41,124 nt of DNA. Source: Chloroflexota bacterium. Its GTDB lineage: Bacteria; Chloroflexota; Anaerolineae; Aggregatilineales; Phototrophicaceae. Under the pieces are notes generated by a model. The model did not search any database, had not been told where the DNA came from, and was given only the letters and a program-made list of their open reading frames with translations. A program made the translations under genes and the position numbers. This document shows, in pieces, positions 35,685 to 41,124 of the stretch. The DNA lies in contig WTGJ01000026.1 in the NCBI GenBank assembly GCA_011523615.1, positions 1 to 41,124 on the forward strand, written 5' to 3'. The stretch's first letter is position 1; each line of letters opens with the position of its first letter.

Positions 35685-35887
35685 CAGTCCTCCTCTCCTT
35701 CGCTCAAAAACTGATCCATCGGCAAAGCCGCTTCCTTCGGCTCTGCCAAGGGAATGGGCTTGGGGCGCTTGCCCATGGCGTCGCCCTTCGGTGGCATGAA
35801 ACTCCGCTGCTTCGGCGCCGAATGCTCGTCATCCAGAAACAGCGCGTTCTCCTTCGGCAAAATGCGGAACTCGTGGCGCTCAGCCAT
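35684..35887 (-). CDS. 67-residue unknown protein
   Basis: GGAGG lies 6 nt before ATG 35887. It starts MAERHEFRILPKENALFLDD and is followed by a proline/lysine-rich part (MGKRPKPIPLAEPKEAALPM), probably partly disordered. It overlaps both neighbours by a few bases. A longer frame reaching 36205 is serine/threonine-rich and is rejected as a shadow of the upstream gene. Confidence 0.5.
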   Translation of the reverse strand: MAERHEFRILPKENALFLDDEHSAPKQRSFMPPKGDAMGKRPKPIPLAEPKEAALPMDQFLSEGEED

Positions 35888-36224
35888 CGCCGTCCTCCAT
35901 CGTGAATAAGCTCGCTTGTGTGAGCTGGTCCGGTAGGTCCGGCGCGGGCGGGGCAAAGTCGCCGACTCGGTAAAGCTTCCAGCGGTAGGTCTGCTCGTAT
36001 GCTTTGCGAAGCCAGCGGTCGCCGTCCGTGTGGTCGTCTGACCAGAGGTGAGGCGTGGTCGGATCGGCGGAGTCGTAAGCATCGATGCTGATCCAAACAT
36101 CGGTGCGCTTGCGGTCGTTAAGCCAGTGGGTGACGTGGCGCGGGTCGGTGAATACCGCCAACTTCCCGCGCCGGTCGTCTCCAATCGTGAAGCGATAGCC
36201 GACAATGAAGCGGCTGTCAGCCAT
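35880..36224 (-). CDS. Unknown protein with WKLYR motif
   Basis: 114 residues; AAGGAG lies 7 nt before ATG 36224. It contains FIVGYRFTIGDDRRGKLAVF and RWKLYRVGDFAPPAPDLP. The latter matches the motif AWKLYRDGAFDEPPKP of the protein at 34376-34720. The beta-rich N-terminus and conserved aromatic motif suggest a small globular protein. It overlaps both neighbours by 8 bp. Family not recognised. Confidence 0.65.
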   Translation of the reverse strand: MADSRFIVGYRFTIGDDRRGKLAVFTDPRHVTHWLNDRKRTDVWISIDAYDSADPTTPHLWSDDHTDGDRWLRKAYEQTYRWKLYRVGDFAPPAPDLPDQLTQASLFTMEDGDG

Positions 36225-36435
36225 CGCCGATCTCCTTGCCGATATCCTTAATCACATCGGCGAGCCATGAACAAAGCTCTTCGTAGGCTTCGGCATGGCC
36301 TACGGTGATGGGGCGGGTGTCCAGACCGTCATCAATCTGGCAACGGAGTTCGTGACCCTGGTCGGCGAATTTGCTCCAGCAGAGGGCCAACAGCTGGCGC
36401 TTCGCTTCCAATTCCTTCTTCCGGCGTGCAGTCAT
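36217..36435 (-). CDS. 72-residue helical unknown protein
   Basis: ATG 36435 overlaps the stop of the upstream gene (ATGA). Basic N-terminal helix (TARRKKELEAKRQLLALCWS) and acidic C-terminal helix (YEELCSWLADVIKDIGKEIG). No motif recognised; small adaptor-like proteins of this type are common in phage-like operons. Confidence 0.6.
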   Translation of the reverse strand: MTARRKKELEAKRQLLALCWSKFADQGHELRCQIDDGLDTRPITVGHAEAYEELCSWLADVIKDIGKEIGDG

Positions 36436-36836
36436 GCGTTGATCTCCTGTCTCGGCGCTAGTTGAAAATGCGCGTCAAGCCACTCTCGCGCGGCTGTTAC
36501 CGTGGTCGTGCTCTCCACGCGCTGCCAGCAGTGCAAGCCGTCTTGCCGTATCTCGTAGCGGGTGACGCGGGCGCGGGGAATGGAGTCGTAATGCGCGATC
36601 AGAAAATGCGCGACCGACTCGGCGGAATAGAAGCCGCGATCCATCCCGATTCCCTTGACCCACCAGCGGTAACGCGGCGCAGTGGGATCAACGGGGATGA
36701 GACGAAGGCGGTCTTTGTGGCTGTCCGTCACATCGGAACGGACTAGGTAGCTGGAAAGCTCATCGCTAGTGAAGCGGGCAACGAAGCGCCCGGTCACCGG
36801 ATTGTCCAGCCAAATGTCGTAAACCCGCTTGTTCAT
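36432..36836 (-). CDS. Unknown protein, first gene of the ten-gene overlapping block
   Basis: 134 residues; CAGGAGGACAGC precedes ATG 36836. It has FTSDELSSYLVRSDVTDSHK, YRWWVKGIGMDRGFYSAESV and RYEIRQDGLHCWQRVESTTT, a beta-rich globular composition with many aromatics. It begins 25 nt after a terminator-like hairpin (36862-36889), which leaves little room for a separate promoter. Family not recognised. Confidence 0.65.
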   Translation of the reverse strand: MNKRVYDIWLDNPVTGRFVARFTSDELSSYLVRSDVTDSHKDRLRLIPVDPTAPRYRWWVKGIGMDRGFYSAESVAHFLIAHYDSIPRARVTRYEIRQDGLHCWQRVESTTTVTAAREWLDAHFQLAPRQEINA

Positions 36837-36861
36837 GCTGTCCTCCTGTCTGGAAACGAAA

Positions 36862-36889
36862 GGCGCGACTCCGTCTCCGAAGCCGCGCC
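36862..36889 (-). terminator. Terminator-like hairpin just upstream of the ten-gene block
   Basis: On the minus strand GGCGCG...CGCGCC with further GCT/AGT pairing, followed by TTTCGTTTCC. It lies 36 nt after the stop of the upstream gene and 25 nt before the next ATG, so it could act as an attenuator inside a longer transcript. Confidence 0.6.
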
Positions 36890-36925
36890 GGTTACTGATT
36901 ACAACTTTTGGACTGAGGGACGAAG

Positions 36926-37501
36926 CTAGATGCGGGTGCCTAGCAAATCGTTGAGGCGGTCATGGTTGAAACTGGTGAAAGTCCAGCTATAGTGGTGATC
37001 CGCGCGGTGGTACTCGATGGTCGCGTCATGCTTGCTGACATAGCGCATCTGGTCGTACTCGTCGAGAAAGTCGTCCAGATCGTCAGCGACAAAGTCGCCG
37101 TTGATGTACCACCCCGCTTGAAAGTAGTTGTCGTCCCAAAGCCAGGCGGTCCAGAGGTCCCAAGCCTCGCTCTGGCCAAGGCGCTGATCGGTGAGCGGCT
37201 GCACATCTCCCGGCCCAAACTCCACCGTGCCGCCCGCCAGTCCCAAAAGCTGGACCAGCTCGGTGCGGGCCGCGTTGTATATCTCCTCGATCTTGTGCTC
37301 GGCCTGATGACAGGTGGTGACATCCTTCCAGTTGCGCCAAATCTGCTCGGTGATCCGGTTGGAAAACCACTCGACCTCGGCAGAATAGAGACGGGTCTTG
37401 TCTTCGCTGTACTCGCGAAGCGTGGCGAAGAACCGCCCTACGACCTGCTGCGCCATAAAGCAGACAAGCGCTTGAACACAAAGGCTGTTGATCGGATACA
37501 T
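36926..37501 (-). CDS. Unknown protein rich in aromatic and acidic residues
   Basis: 191 residues from ATG 37501, 2 nt after the upstream stop. The N-terminus (INSLCVQALVCFMAQQVVGR) is hydrophobic but likely a buried helix. Then SAEVEWFSNRITEQIWRNWK, helix HKIEEIYNAARTELVQLLGL and a C-terminal part FVADDLDDFLDEYDQMRYVS. No catalytic motif. Coupled with the two preceding genes. Family not recognised. Confidence 0.65.
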   Translation of the reverse strand: MYPINSLCVQALVCFMAQQVVGRFFATLREYSEDKTRLYSAEVEWFSNRITEQIWRNWKDVTTCHQAEHKIEEIYNAARTELVQLLGLAGGTVEFGPGDVQPLTDQRLGQSEAWDLWTAWLWDDNYFQAGWYINGDFVADDLDDFLDEYDQMRYVSKHDATIEYHRADHHYSWTFTSFNHDRLNDLLGTRI

Positions 37502-37503
37502 GG

Positions 37504-37782
37504 TCAATCCAGCCAGACATCGAAAGTTTCGATATACCCGTATGGCACTGGAACGTAGGCGTCAATCAAGCTCGCCATCGCGTCCAGATTGCCATTGCAG
37601 CGGTGCGCGTTGGTATTCCAAACCCGCGTGTCATTGCAGCTGTCGTCAAATACCGTGACCAGCTGCCCGTTGTCATAAAGCCGCGTGTGGTCGCGGTAGA
37701 CGGCGACCGTCAGCACATTCTCCGGCGGGGCGGGGCTGAACATCGCGTGGATGCTCAACAGCAAAGCGAGTAGCAAATTCAT
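37504..37782 (-). CDS. Small secreted protein
   Basis: 92 residues; GAGGAG precedes ATG 37782, which overlaps the upstream stop (ATGA). A signal peptide is visible (MNLLLALLLSIHAMFS, cleavage likely after FSPAPP or before). The mature part has two conserved-looking cysteines (DDSCNDTR, HRCNGNL), possibly a disulfide. It would act in the envelope or outside. Family not recognised. Confidence 0.6.
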   Translation of the reverse strand: MNLLLALLLSIHAMFSPAPPENVLTVAVYRDHTRLYDNGQLVTVFDDSCNDTRVWNTNAHRCNGNLDAMASLIDAYVPVPYGYIETFDVWLD

Positions 37783-38003
37783 GACGCGATCTCCTCAACT
37801 TCAACTGCTACTTGGACACAAGGCGATCCGGCGACGGGAGACGTCGGAACCGGCTCGGCGAGGGGCTGCTGCGGGGTGTCGCAACGGACGCAGTAGTCGT
37901 AACCAATCTCGGCGAGGCAAGTCTGGCAAAGCGCGAGAACGGTCCGGCAGGTGGGGCACTTGCGGCTAACGGGGACGGTGAAGCAGTTCATACATTTGGG
38001 CAT
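37779..38003 (-). CDS. Small double zinc-ribbon protein
   Basis: 74 residues; AGGAGG lies 5 nt before ATG 38003. Four CxxC pairs are seen in the first 45 residues: CMNC (4-7), CPTC (16-19), CQTC (26-29) and CVRC (38-41). These fit two zinc ribbons or a treble-clef pair. The tail is proline/valine-rich and likely flexible. Such proteins bind nucleic acids or proteins. First gene of a three-gene coupled block that follows the terminator at 38036-38070. Confidence 0.65.
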   Translation of the reverse strand: MPKCMNCFTVPVSRKCPTCRTVLALCQTCLAEIGYDYCVRCDTPQQPLAEPVPTSPVAGSPCVQVAVEVEEIAS

Positions 38004-38035
38004 GTCAGCCTCCTATCGAAATCTTCACCCGACGC

Positions 38036-38070
38036 AAAAAAAGCCCGACCAGCTTCCGGCGGCCGGGCTT
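38036..38070 (-). terminator. Intrinsic terminator after the 57-residue gene
   Basis: On the minus strand AAGCCCG...CGGGCTT is followed by a seven-T run. It begins 11 nt after the stop of the gene at 38081 and ends 32 nt before the next ATG. Its tail TTTTTTGCGTCGG repeats that of the terminator at 33139. Confidence 0.8.
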
Positions 38071-38080
38071 CCTTCTGGCG

Positions 38081-38254
38081 CTAAAACGGCAATGTCCATC
38101 GCGGGGGCAAGTAGCGCTCGATGCGCTCCAGTTCGTCTTCGTATTGCTGGAGCGCCTGGTCAGTCGTGTCGTGCTGCGTGCAGTATTGCTCAACCCGCAT
38201 GTAGTGGTACAGAACGTCCCAATAGTGCTGGATCAGCTGTTGCAGGGGTAACAT
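38081..38254 (-). CDS. 57-residue helical unknown protein
   Basis: ATG 38254 is preceded by AGGAGGAGACG, an excellent ribosome site, and the frame ends at TAG 38083-38081, just before a terminator. The peptide is a polar amphipathic helix (LIQHYWDVLYHYMRVEQY, DQALQQYEDELERIERYL). It may act as a small coiled-coil adaptor. Gene boundaries are clear although the product is short. Family not recognised. Confidence 0.65.
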   Translation of the reverse strand: MLPLQQLIQHYWDVLYHYMRVEQYCTQHDTTDQALQQYEDELERIERYLPPRWTLPF

Positions 38255-38273
38255 CGTCTCCTCCTGAAAATGA

Positions 38274-38299
38274 AACGACTCCCGAAATTGGGAGCCGTT
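38274..38299 (-). terminator. Terminator-like hairpin between the first two small genes
   Basis: On the minus strand AACGGCTCCC-AATTTC-GGGAGTCGTT followed by TCATTTTC. It starts 9 nt after the stop of the gene at 38309 and ends 19 nt before the ATG of the next gene. Confidence 0.65.
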
Positions 38300-38308
38300 C
38301 GCTCGCCG

Positions 38309-38728
38309 CTACTTCTTGTCATAACTCTGCCGCCGATTCTGATAATTCAGCACCTCCCCCCGATCTTCGACCTCATATCCCCAATGCCTCGCCGCCTTGA
38401 TCAACGCATCTTTCAACAAATACCGATGACAACTCCGCCCATTCGTCTTCCGCCCGCAATAGCAGACCAAGACGACATGACCACTCTCGACTGCCTCCCG
38501 AAACGCCCACTCATCGCTGCGCCACTTCGCCCGCAGAATCTCCAGATACTTCTCCACATACTCATCCCAACTGATTCGCCCAGCCTTGCTCGCCTTGACC
38601 AACTTCCACCCCGGACTGAAGACATCACCTACGCCGAAGCCGCTGCCCGCTGTCGAATTGATCACCACTTCCTCGCCCTTCGCCACATAATCAATCCTCG
38701 CCGTCGCCACCACGAATACCTTCTTCAT
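38309..38728 (-). CDS. Unknown phage-type protein with CYC...CHR motif (DUF488/DUF4326-like)
   Basis: 139 residues from ATG 38728, with GGGAGCGGGAG directly upstream; a longer frame to 38791 is arginine-rich and unlikely. The N-terminal strand KKVFVVATARIDYVAKGEEV is followed by DEYVEKYLEILRAKW and the core VVLVCYCGRKTNGRSCHRYL, where a Cys-rich loop and C-H-R precede a helix. This C-x-C...CHR arrangement resembles small DUF488/DUF4326-type proteins common in phages and mobile elements; function is unknown even there. It is the most upstream gene of the minus-strand block, and its 5' region is the structured DNA at 38.87-39.03 kb. Confidence 0.6.
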   Translation of the reverse strand: MKKVFVVATARIDYVAKGEEVVINSTAGSGFGVGDVFSPGWKLVKASKAGRISWDEYVEKYLEILRAKWRSDEWAFREAVESGHVVLVCYCGRKTNGRSCHRYLLKDALIKAARHWGYEVEDRGEVLNYQNRRQSYDKK

Positions 38729-38873
38729 CTCCCGCTCCCTATCGATCTCTCTTTGCCAGCAGATCACCGATAAGCGCCGCCGGGCGCGCACAGCCGCCGG
38801 AAGGCAGTCCTGCTTTTGGGCTGGCTTCCGTTAGCGGCGTCGCGTGGCGTGGTTGGGCGGCGGCGCTGGTTCG

Positions 38874-39027
38874 CCGGCAAAGTCACCCGTAGGGGCGGAA
38901 CGGGCGGCTTAGAGGGACACGAATGCCGAACTTTGATTAGTCGAACTTACGCCAGAGCGCCCTATTTGGGCGGTCTGGCGTTAGGGAGACTTTCAGTTCG
39001 GGATTCGTATCGTCCCTCTTTGCCGGC
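38874..39027. other. 154-bp nested imperfect inverted repeat
   Basis: From outside in: GCCGGCAAA (38874) pairs with TTTGCCGGC (39019-39027); GAGGGAC (38913) with GTCCCTC (39012); ACGAATGCCGAACT (38920) with AGTTCGGGATTCGT (38995), 13 of 14; CTTACGCCAGAGCGCCC (38946) with GGGCGGTCTGGCGTTAG (38968), 15 of 17, around a TATTT loop. About 45 base pairs form one long interrupted stem. It lies 146 bp upstream of the first small gene. It could be a structured RNA, a MITE-like element or a single-strand origin. Confidence 0.7.
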
Positions 39028-39036
39028 CGAGTAGCA

Positions 39037-39561
39037 GGCGCAGAATGCGCCTTGATTTTGCGCTTCGGCGAAATCGGTATCATTAGCGGCAAGAGAGAGA
39101 GAACACAAGAGAGCCATCGCGGAAAACGGCTCGATCTTTACAGCGCTCCGAAGGCGCAAGCCCTGCGGTTGGGCGCAGCGGCTTCGGTCAAGCGCTGTTG
39201 AGCGAGACGGCGTTTCCGCGATGCGCGGGCCCGCCCATCACCAACTCCAATCGCTCGCGATTGACGGCGCTCGCGGTTGAGCGCCGATAGCTCCGCAGGA
39301 TAGATGTCGATTGAGCCTGCGGTTGGCTCAATCGACTGCAAAGCGTTCTGGGCGCCCTGTCTTGACGCCGTGCGGATTTCTCTACAGTCGAACGTTCCAA
39401 TGCCGTCACGACTCGCCGGCGGCGGAACTCACTTAACAAGGCGTCATGGGCGCTGAAGACCAGTTCGCGCTCGGCATGGAGGTCGCTGTCCTACGCGCCT
39501 CGGATTCCGAAGGCCAGTCCGCGAAATGCCTTACCCAAAGGGAAGACGCCGCAATTCGGCG
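39037..39561. other. Hairpin array including three stems with the loop (T)GCGGTT
   Basis: Perfect stems with different sequence but the same loop occur at 39160-39174 (GCCC, loop TGCGGTT), 39266-39285 (GGCGCTC, loop GCGGTT) and 39306-39336 (GTCGATTGAGCC, loop TGCGGTT). Other hairpins: 39037-39051 (GGCGC-AGAAT-GCGCC), 39061-39070 (CGC-TTCG-GCG), 39193-39204, 39220-39239, 39248-39263 (CAATCGC-TC-GCGATTG) and 39547-39561. CCGCAGG (39293-39299) can pair with CCTGCGG (39316-39322) in the last loop, a possible pseudoknot. The strand of any transcript is unknown. Confidence 0.6.
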
Positions 39562-39896
39562 AATTTCCGCCAAAATGCGAAAATCACCCTTCCTGCAACC
39601 GGTTCAATTCGCAAGTTGAGAGGCGCTAGGGCATCTCAGTACCCCCGAATTTCGCCCTTTCTGGAGATTCTGACCTCGGCCGACCTATCGACTTCCAACC
39701 CGAAATACACTAACATCGCGAAAGATTCGAGCTCATTATCCCTCACCACGGCCAAGCTCGACTCGACATCTCAAGCGCTCACCTTCGTGTGTGGGCGCTT
39801 TCGCATGAGCGTGGTGGCGAACGATGCTGAAGGTTCTTCACTCGCTAGGCATCTGAGCTTCTAGCGGGGCATCGTATCAAGGAGGCCCAGCGCTTC

Positions 39897-39985
39897 CATG
39901 CCCACCAGCGCCGTTTCAAAGCCCGGCCATGCCTACCAGAGCCCTCATGTCAACCAGCGCCCTTCTCATGCCGACCAGCGCAGTT
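39897..39985. repeat. Four short degenerate repeats CATGYCNACCAG
   Basis: Copies start at 39897 (CATGCCCACCAGCGCC), 39928 (CATGCCTACCAGAGCC), 39946 (CATGTCAACCAGCGCC) and 39967 (CATGCCGACCAGCGCA), spaced 31, 18 and 21 bp. The irregular spacing argues against CRISPR; a VNTR-like or protein-binding array is possible. Confidence 0.55.
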
Positions 39986-40275
39986 TCCCTCTTACCGAGT
40001 GCGTCGAGCGCGCGGGACATGATGCAGATTAGCGATCTGGCTGGAAGAAGGCCGTTGAATCCGAAAGGTCCGCATGCGGAGATACCTGGTCCCATGCAGC
40101 TACACAAGACATGTGGAACGCCCGGTTGCCAGCGGGGCAACTCGCTGGGCGGATGACGAAATCAGCGCGGCGGTGAGGCATCTGCTGGCGCCAGTTCCTG
40201 CTGGTGTATCTTCAATAATCTGCACAAGGGCATCTCATCATTTGCGGAGGCGTTTGGTATCACCATAAGACGTGT

Positions 40276-40494
40276 TCAGATCGGCATGAGCTGCGCCGGT
40301 TTCATTGCTGCCGGGTGATATCTGTAGCCAGGTGGCAGCAATACTGTCCTCTCGCAGTAGAACTGCATTCCGGACGAAGTGGTGTCCGGCCTGCTTCCGA
40401 CGATCGACGCATCGCATTGAACCCTTGGCGTGAACCCTCCCGCGTTAAACATTCCGGCGATAGATAAGCAAGCCAGAACGCTGGCTCTCCACAA
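40276..40494 (-). CDS. Possible small secreted protein (tentative)
   Basis: 72 residues from a TTG at 40494 without a clear ribosome site. The start (WRASVLACLSIAGMFNAGG) resembles a weak signal peptide and the rest (VQCDASIVGSRPDTTSSGMQ, FYCERTVLLPPGYRYHPAA) has balanced composition with two cysteines. It is alone in a region otherwise without genes. It could be a real small secreted protein or chance. Confidence 0.25.
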   Translation of the reverse strand: MWRASVLACLSIAGMFNAGGFTPRVQCDASIVGSRPDTTSSGMQFYCERTVLLPPGYRYHPAAMKPAQLMPI

Positions 40495-40716
40495 TGCGGT
40501 GCTCCGCCGACGCCCAGCCGATTACAACCTGCAGATTCACCCGGAGCGGCGGTTAATGCGAATCACAACTGAAGCACTCTAGAAGCCTTTCACAAGGACG
40601 CAGGGCGGCTTCCACGGCTTGCTGGAGCATCTGCAGCGCTGCAGCGAGAGCGTATCGGGACTTGTAGTAGACGCCCTGGCGGGGACTTCACTGGTCGCTA
40701 CGCCTCATCGTTCGCG

Positions 40717-40816
40717 CCCGGAAATTCAGAAACGTGCAGCAGTCGTTGCGCCGTGGGCTATATCGACTTTGATTGGCGAAATGGCGCAGTTTCAAGAAAA
40801 AGGCCCGGAAATTCAG
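40717..40816. repeat. 13-bp direct repeat near the CRISPR trailer
   Basis: CCCGGAAATTCAG occurs at 40717-40729 and 40804-40816, 87 bp apart, on the leader-distal side of the array. Function unknown. Confidence 0.4.
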
Positions 40817-40905
40817 TCGTCCGAAGATCATCGGCGAAAATGCGGGCGTAGTCAGCTGACGTCAACGAAGGTGAAGCGCCAGCATCTGCGGGTGGCAACT
40901 CACTC

Positions 40906-41124
40906 CTGTTCGGCCCCACGCCTGTGGGGAGCGCGGCACGGGCGAATGGTAGATCTCGAACAACTGCGGTCCATCCCCGCGCCTGTGGGGAGCACGATTT
41001 ACCACTCCGACATTAGACCGGCGACTACGGTCCATCCCCGCGCCTGTGGGGAGCACGATTTACCACTCTGACATTAGACCGGCGACTACGGTCCATCCCC
41101 GCGCCTGTGGGGAGCACGATTTAC
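40906..41124 (-). CRISPR. Trailer end of a type I-E-like CRISPR array (continues beyond window)
   Basis: Full 29-bp repeats lie at 40967-40995, 41028-41056 and 41089-41117, separated by 32-bp spacers (period 61). A diverged repeat (23 of 29 matches) is at 40906-40934. Core stem on this strand is CCCCGC-GCCT-GTGGGG. Read on the minus strand the repeat ends in ATGGACCG, the 8-nt crRNA handle position of type I-E repeats, so transcription runs leftward. The degenerate copy is then the leader-distal terminal repeat, and leader and cas genes should lie to the right. Spacers at 40996-41027 and 41057-41088 differ at a single position; the third begins with the same 7 bases. Confidence 0.88.

Larger units (their letters stand above)
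38729..40905. other. 2.2-kb region almost devoid of genes, rich in hairpins and repeats
   Basis: Frames here give low-complexity or shadow-like translations; one weak candidate gene is listed at 40276-40494. The left 750 bp are packed with inverted repeats (38874-39027, and hairpins between 39037 and 39561). The middle holds CATGCC-type repeats (39897-39985) and several copies of GGCATCT (near 39635, 39851, 40174, 40227). The right part has a 13-bp direct repeat (40717, 40804) and then the trailer side of the CRISPR array. A large structured RNA, an origin or decayed mobile DNA are all possible. Confidence 0.5.

Noticed and set aside
35684..36205. 173-codon minus-strand frame upstream of the 67-residue protein
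   Set aside because: The N-terminal 106 codons are serine/threonine-rich and overlap a better gene; the ATG at 35887 has an ideal ribosome site.
39897..39985. CATGCC repeats as a second CRISPR array
   Set aside because: Spacing is 31, 18 and 21 bp and the units are short and degenerate.
40862..41056. Minus-strand frame with PHRRGDGP-like repeats
   Set aside because: It is the translation of the CRISPR repeats, a well-known artefact.
40619..41071. 150-codon plus-strand frame ending in the CRISPR array
   Set aside because: It enters the repeats and its composition is not protein-like before them.

Overview
The window looks like accessory DNA from a bacterium, possibly a Chloroflexota/Anaerolineae-type organism. 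That guess rests mainly on the two giant secreted proteins at the left end, which combine CSLREA-type segments, PPC domains, SH3 domains and GGAI-type beta-helix repeats. No rRNA, tRNA or housekeeping gene is visible to confirm it. TGA is used as an ordinary stop throughout.

Layout. (1) 1-8.5 kb: the C-terminal tail of a VapC-like PIN toxin (+), then two secreted right-handed beta-helix proteins (-). (2) 8.8-15.2 kb: replication and partition genes. These are a ParB-like nuclease-fold/HTH protein and a TOPRIM/zinc-finger primase-like protein (-), a 1.5 kb region with 41-bp direct repeats and CATAG-A-CTATG palindromes, and a ParA ATPase overlapping a ribbon-helix-helix partner (+). (3) 15.2-26.2 kb: a minus-strand defence island. 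It holds a type I restriction-modification operon (hsdM, hsdS, an inserted zinc-ribbon gene, hsdR) and then a pair made of a large SMC/Rad50-like ATPase and a small unknown protein. (4) 26.4-32.6 kb: a tyrosine recombinase, a coiled-coil protein, an HExxH protein, a TPR protein, a small protein paralogous to the partner of the ATPase, and a DEDDh exonuclease. (5) 32.6-38.7 kb: a candidate origin (DnaA-box-like repeats plus an AT-rich stretch), then about 16 very small minus-strand genes. Most overlap by ATGA-type junctions, and intrinsic-terminator hairpins separate the blocks. (6) 38.7-40.9 kb: 2.2 kb with almost no coding potential but dense hairpins and repeats. (7) 40.9-41.1 kb: the trailer end of a type I-E-like CRISPR array that runs off the window.

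Primase, ParB, ParA/RHH, integrase, exonuclease, ori-like repeats and the compressed small-gene operon together suggest an integrated plasmid/phage-like element carrying defence cargo. This is inference. The least explained parts are the structured non-coding block at 38.87-39.6 kb, the paralogous pair at 22.65 and 31.0 kb, the unknown gene inside the hsd operon, and the small-gene operon with hairpins just upstream of ribosome-binding sites.
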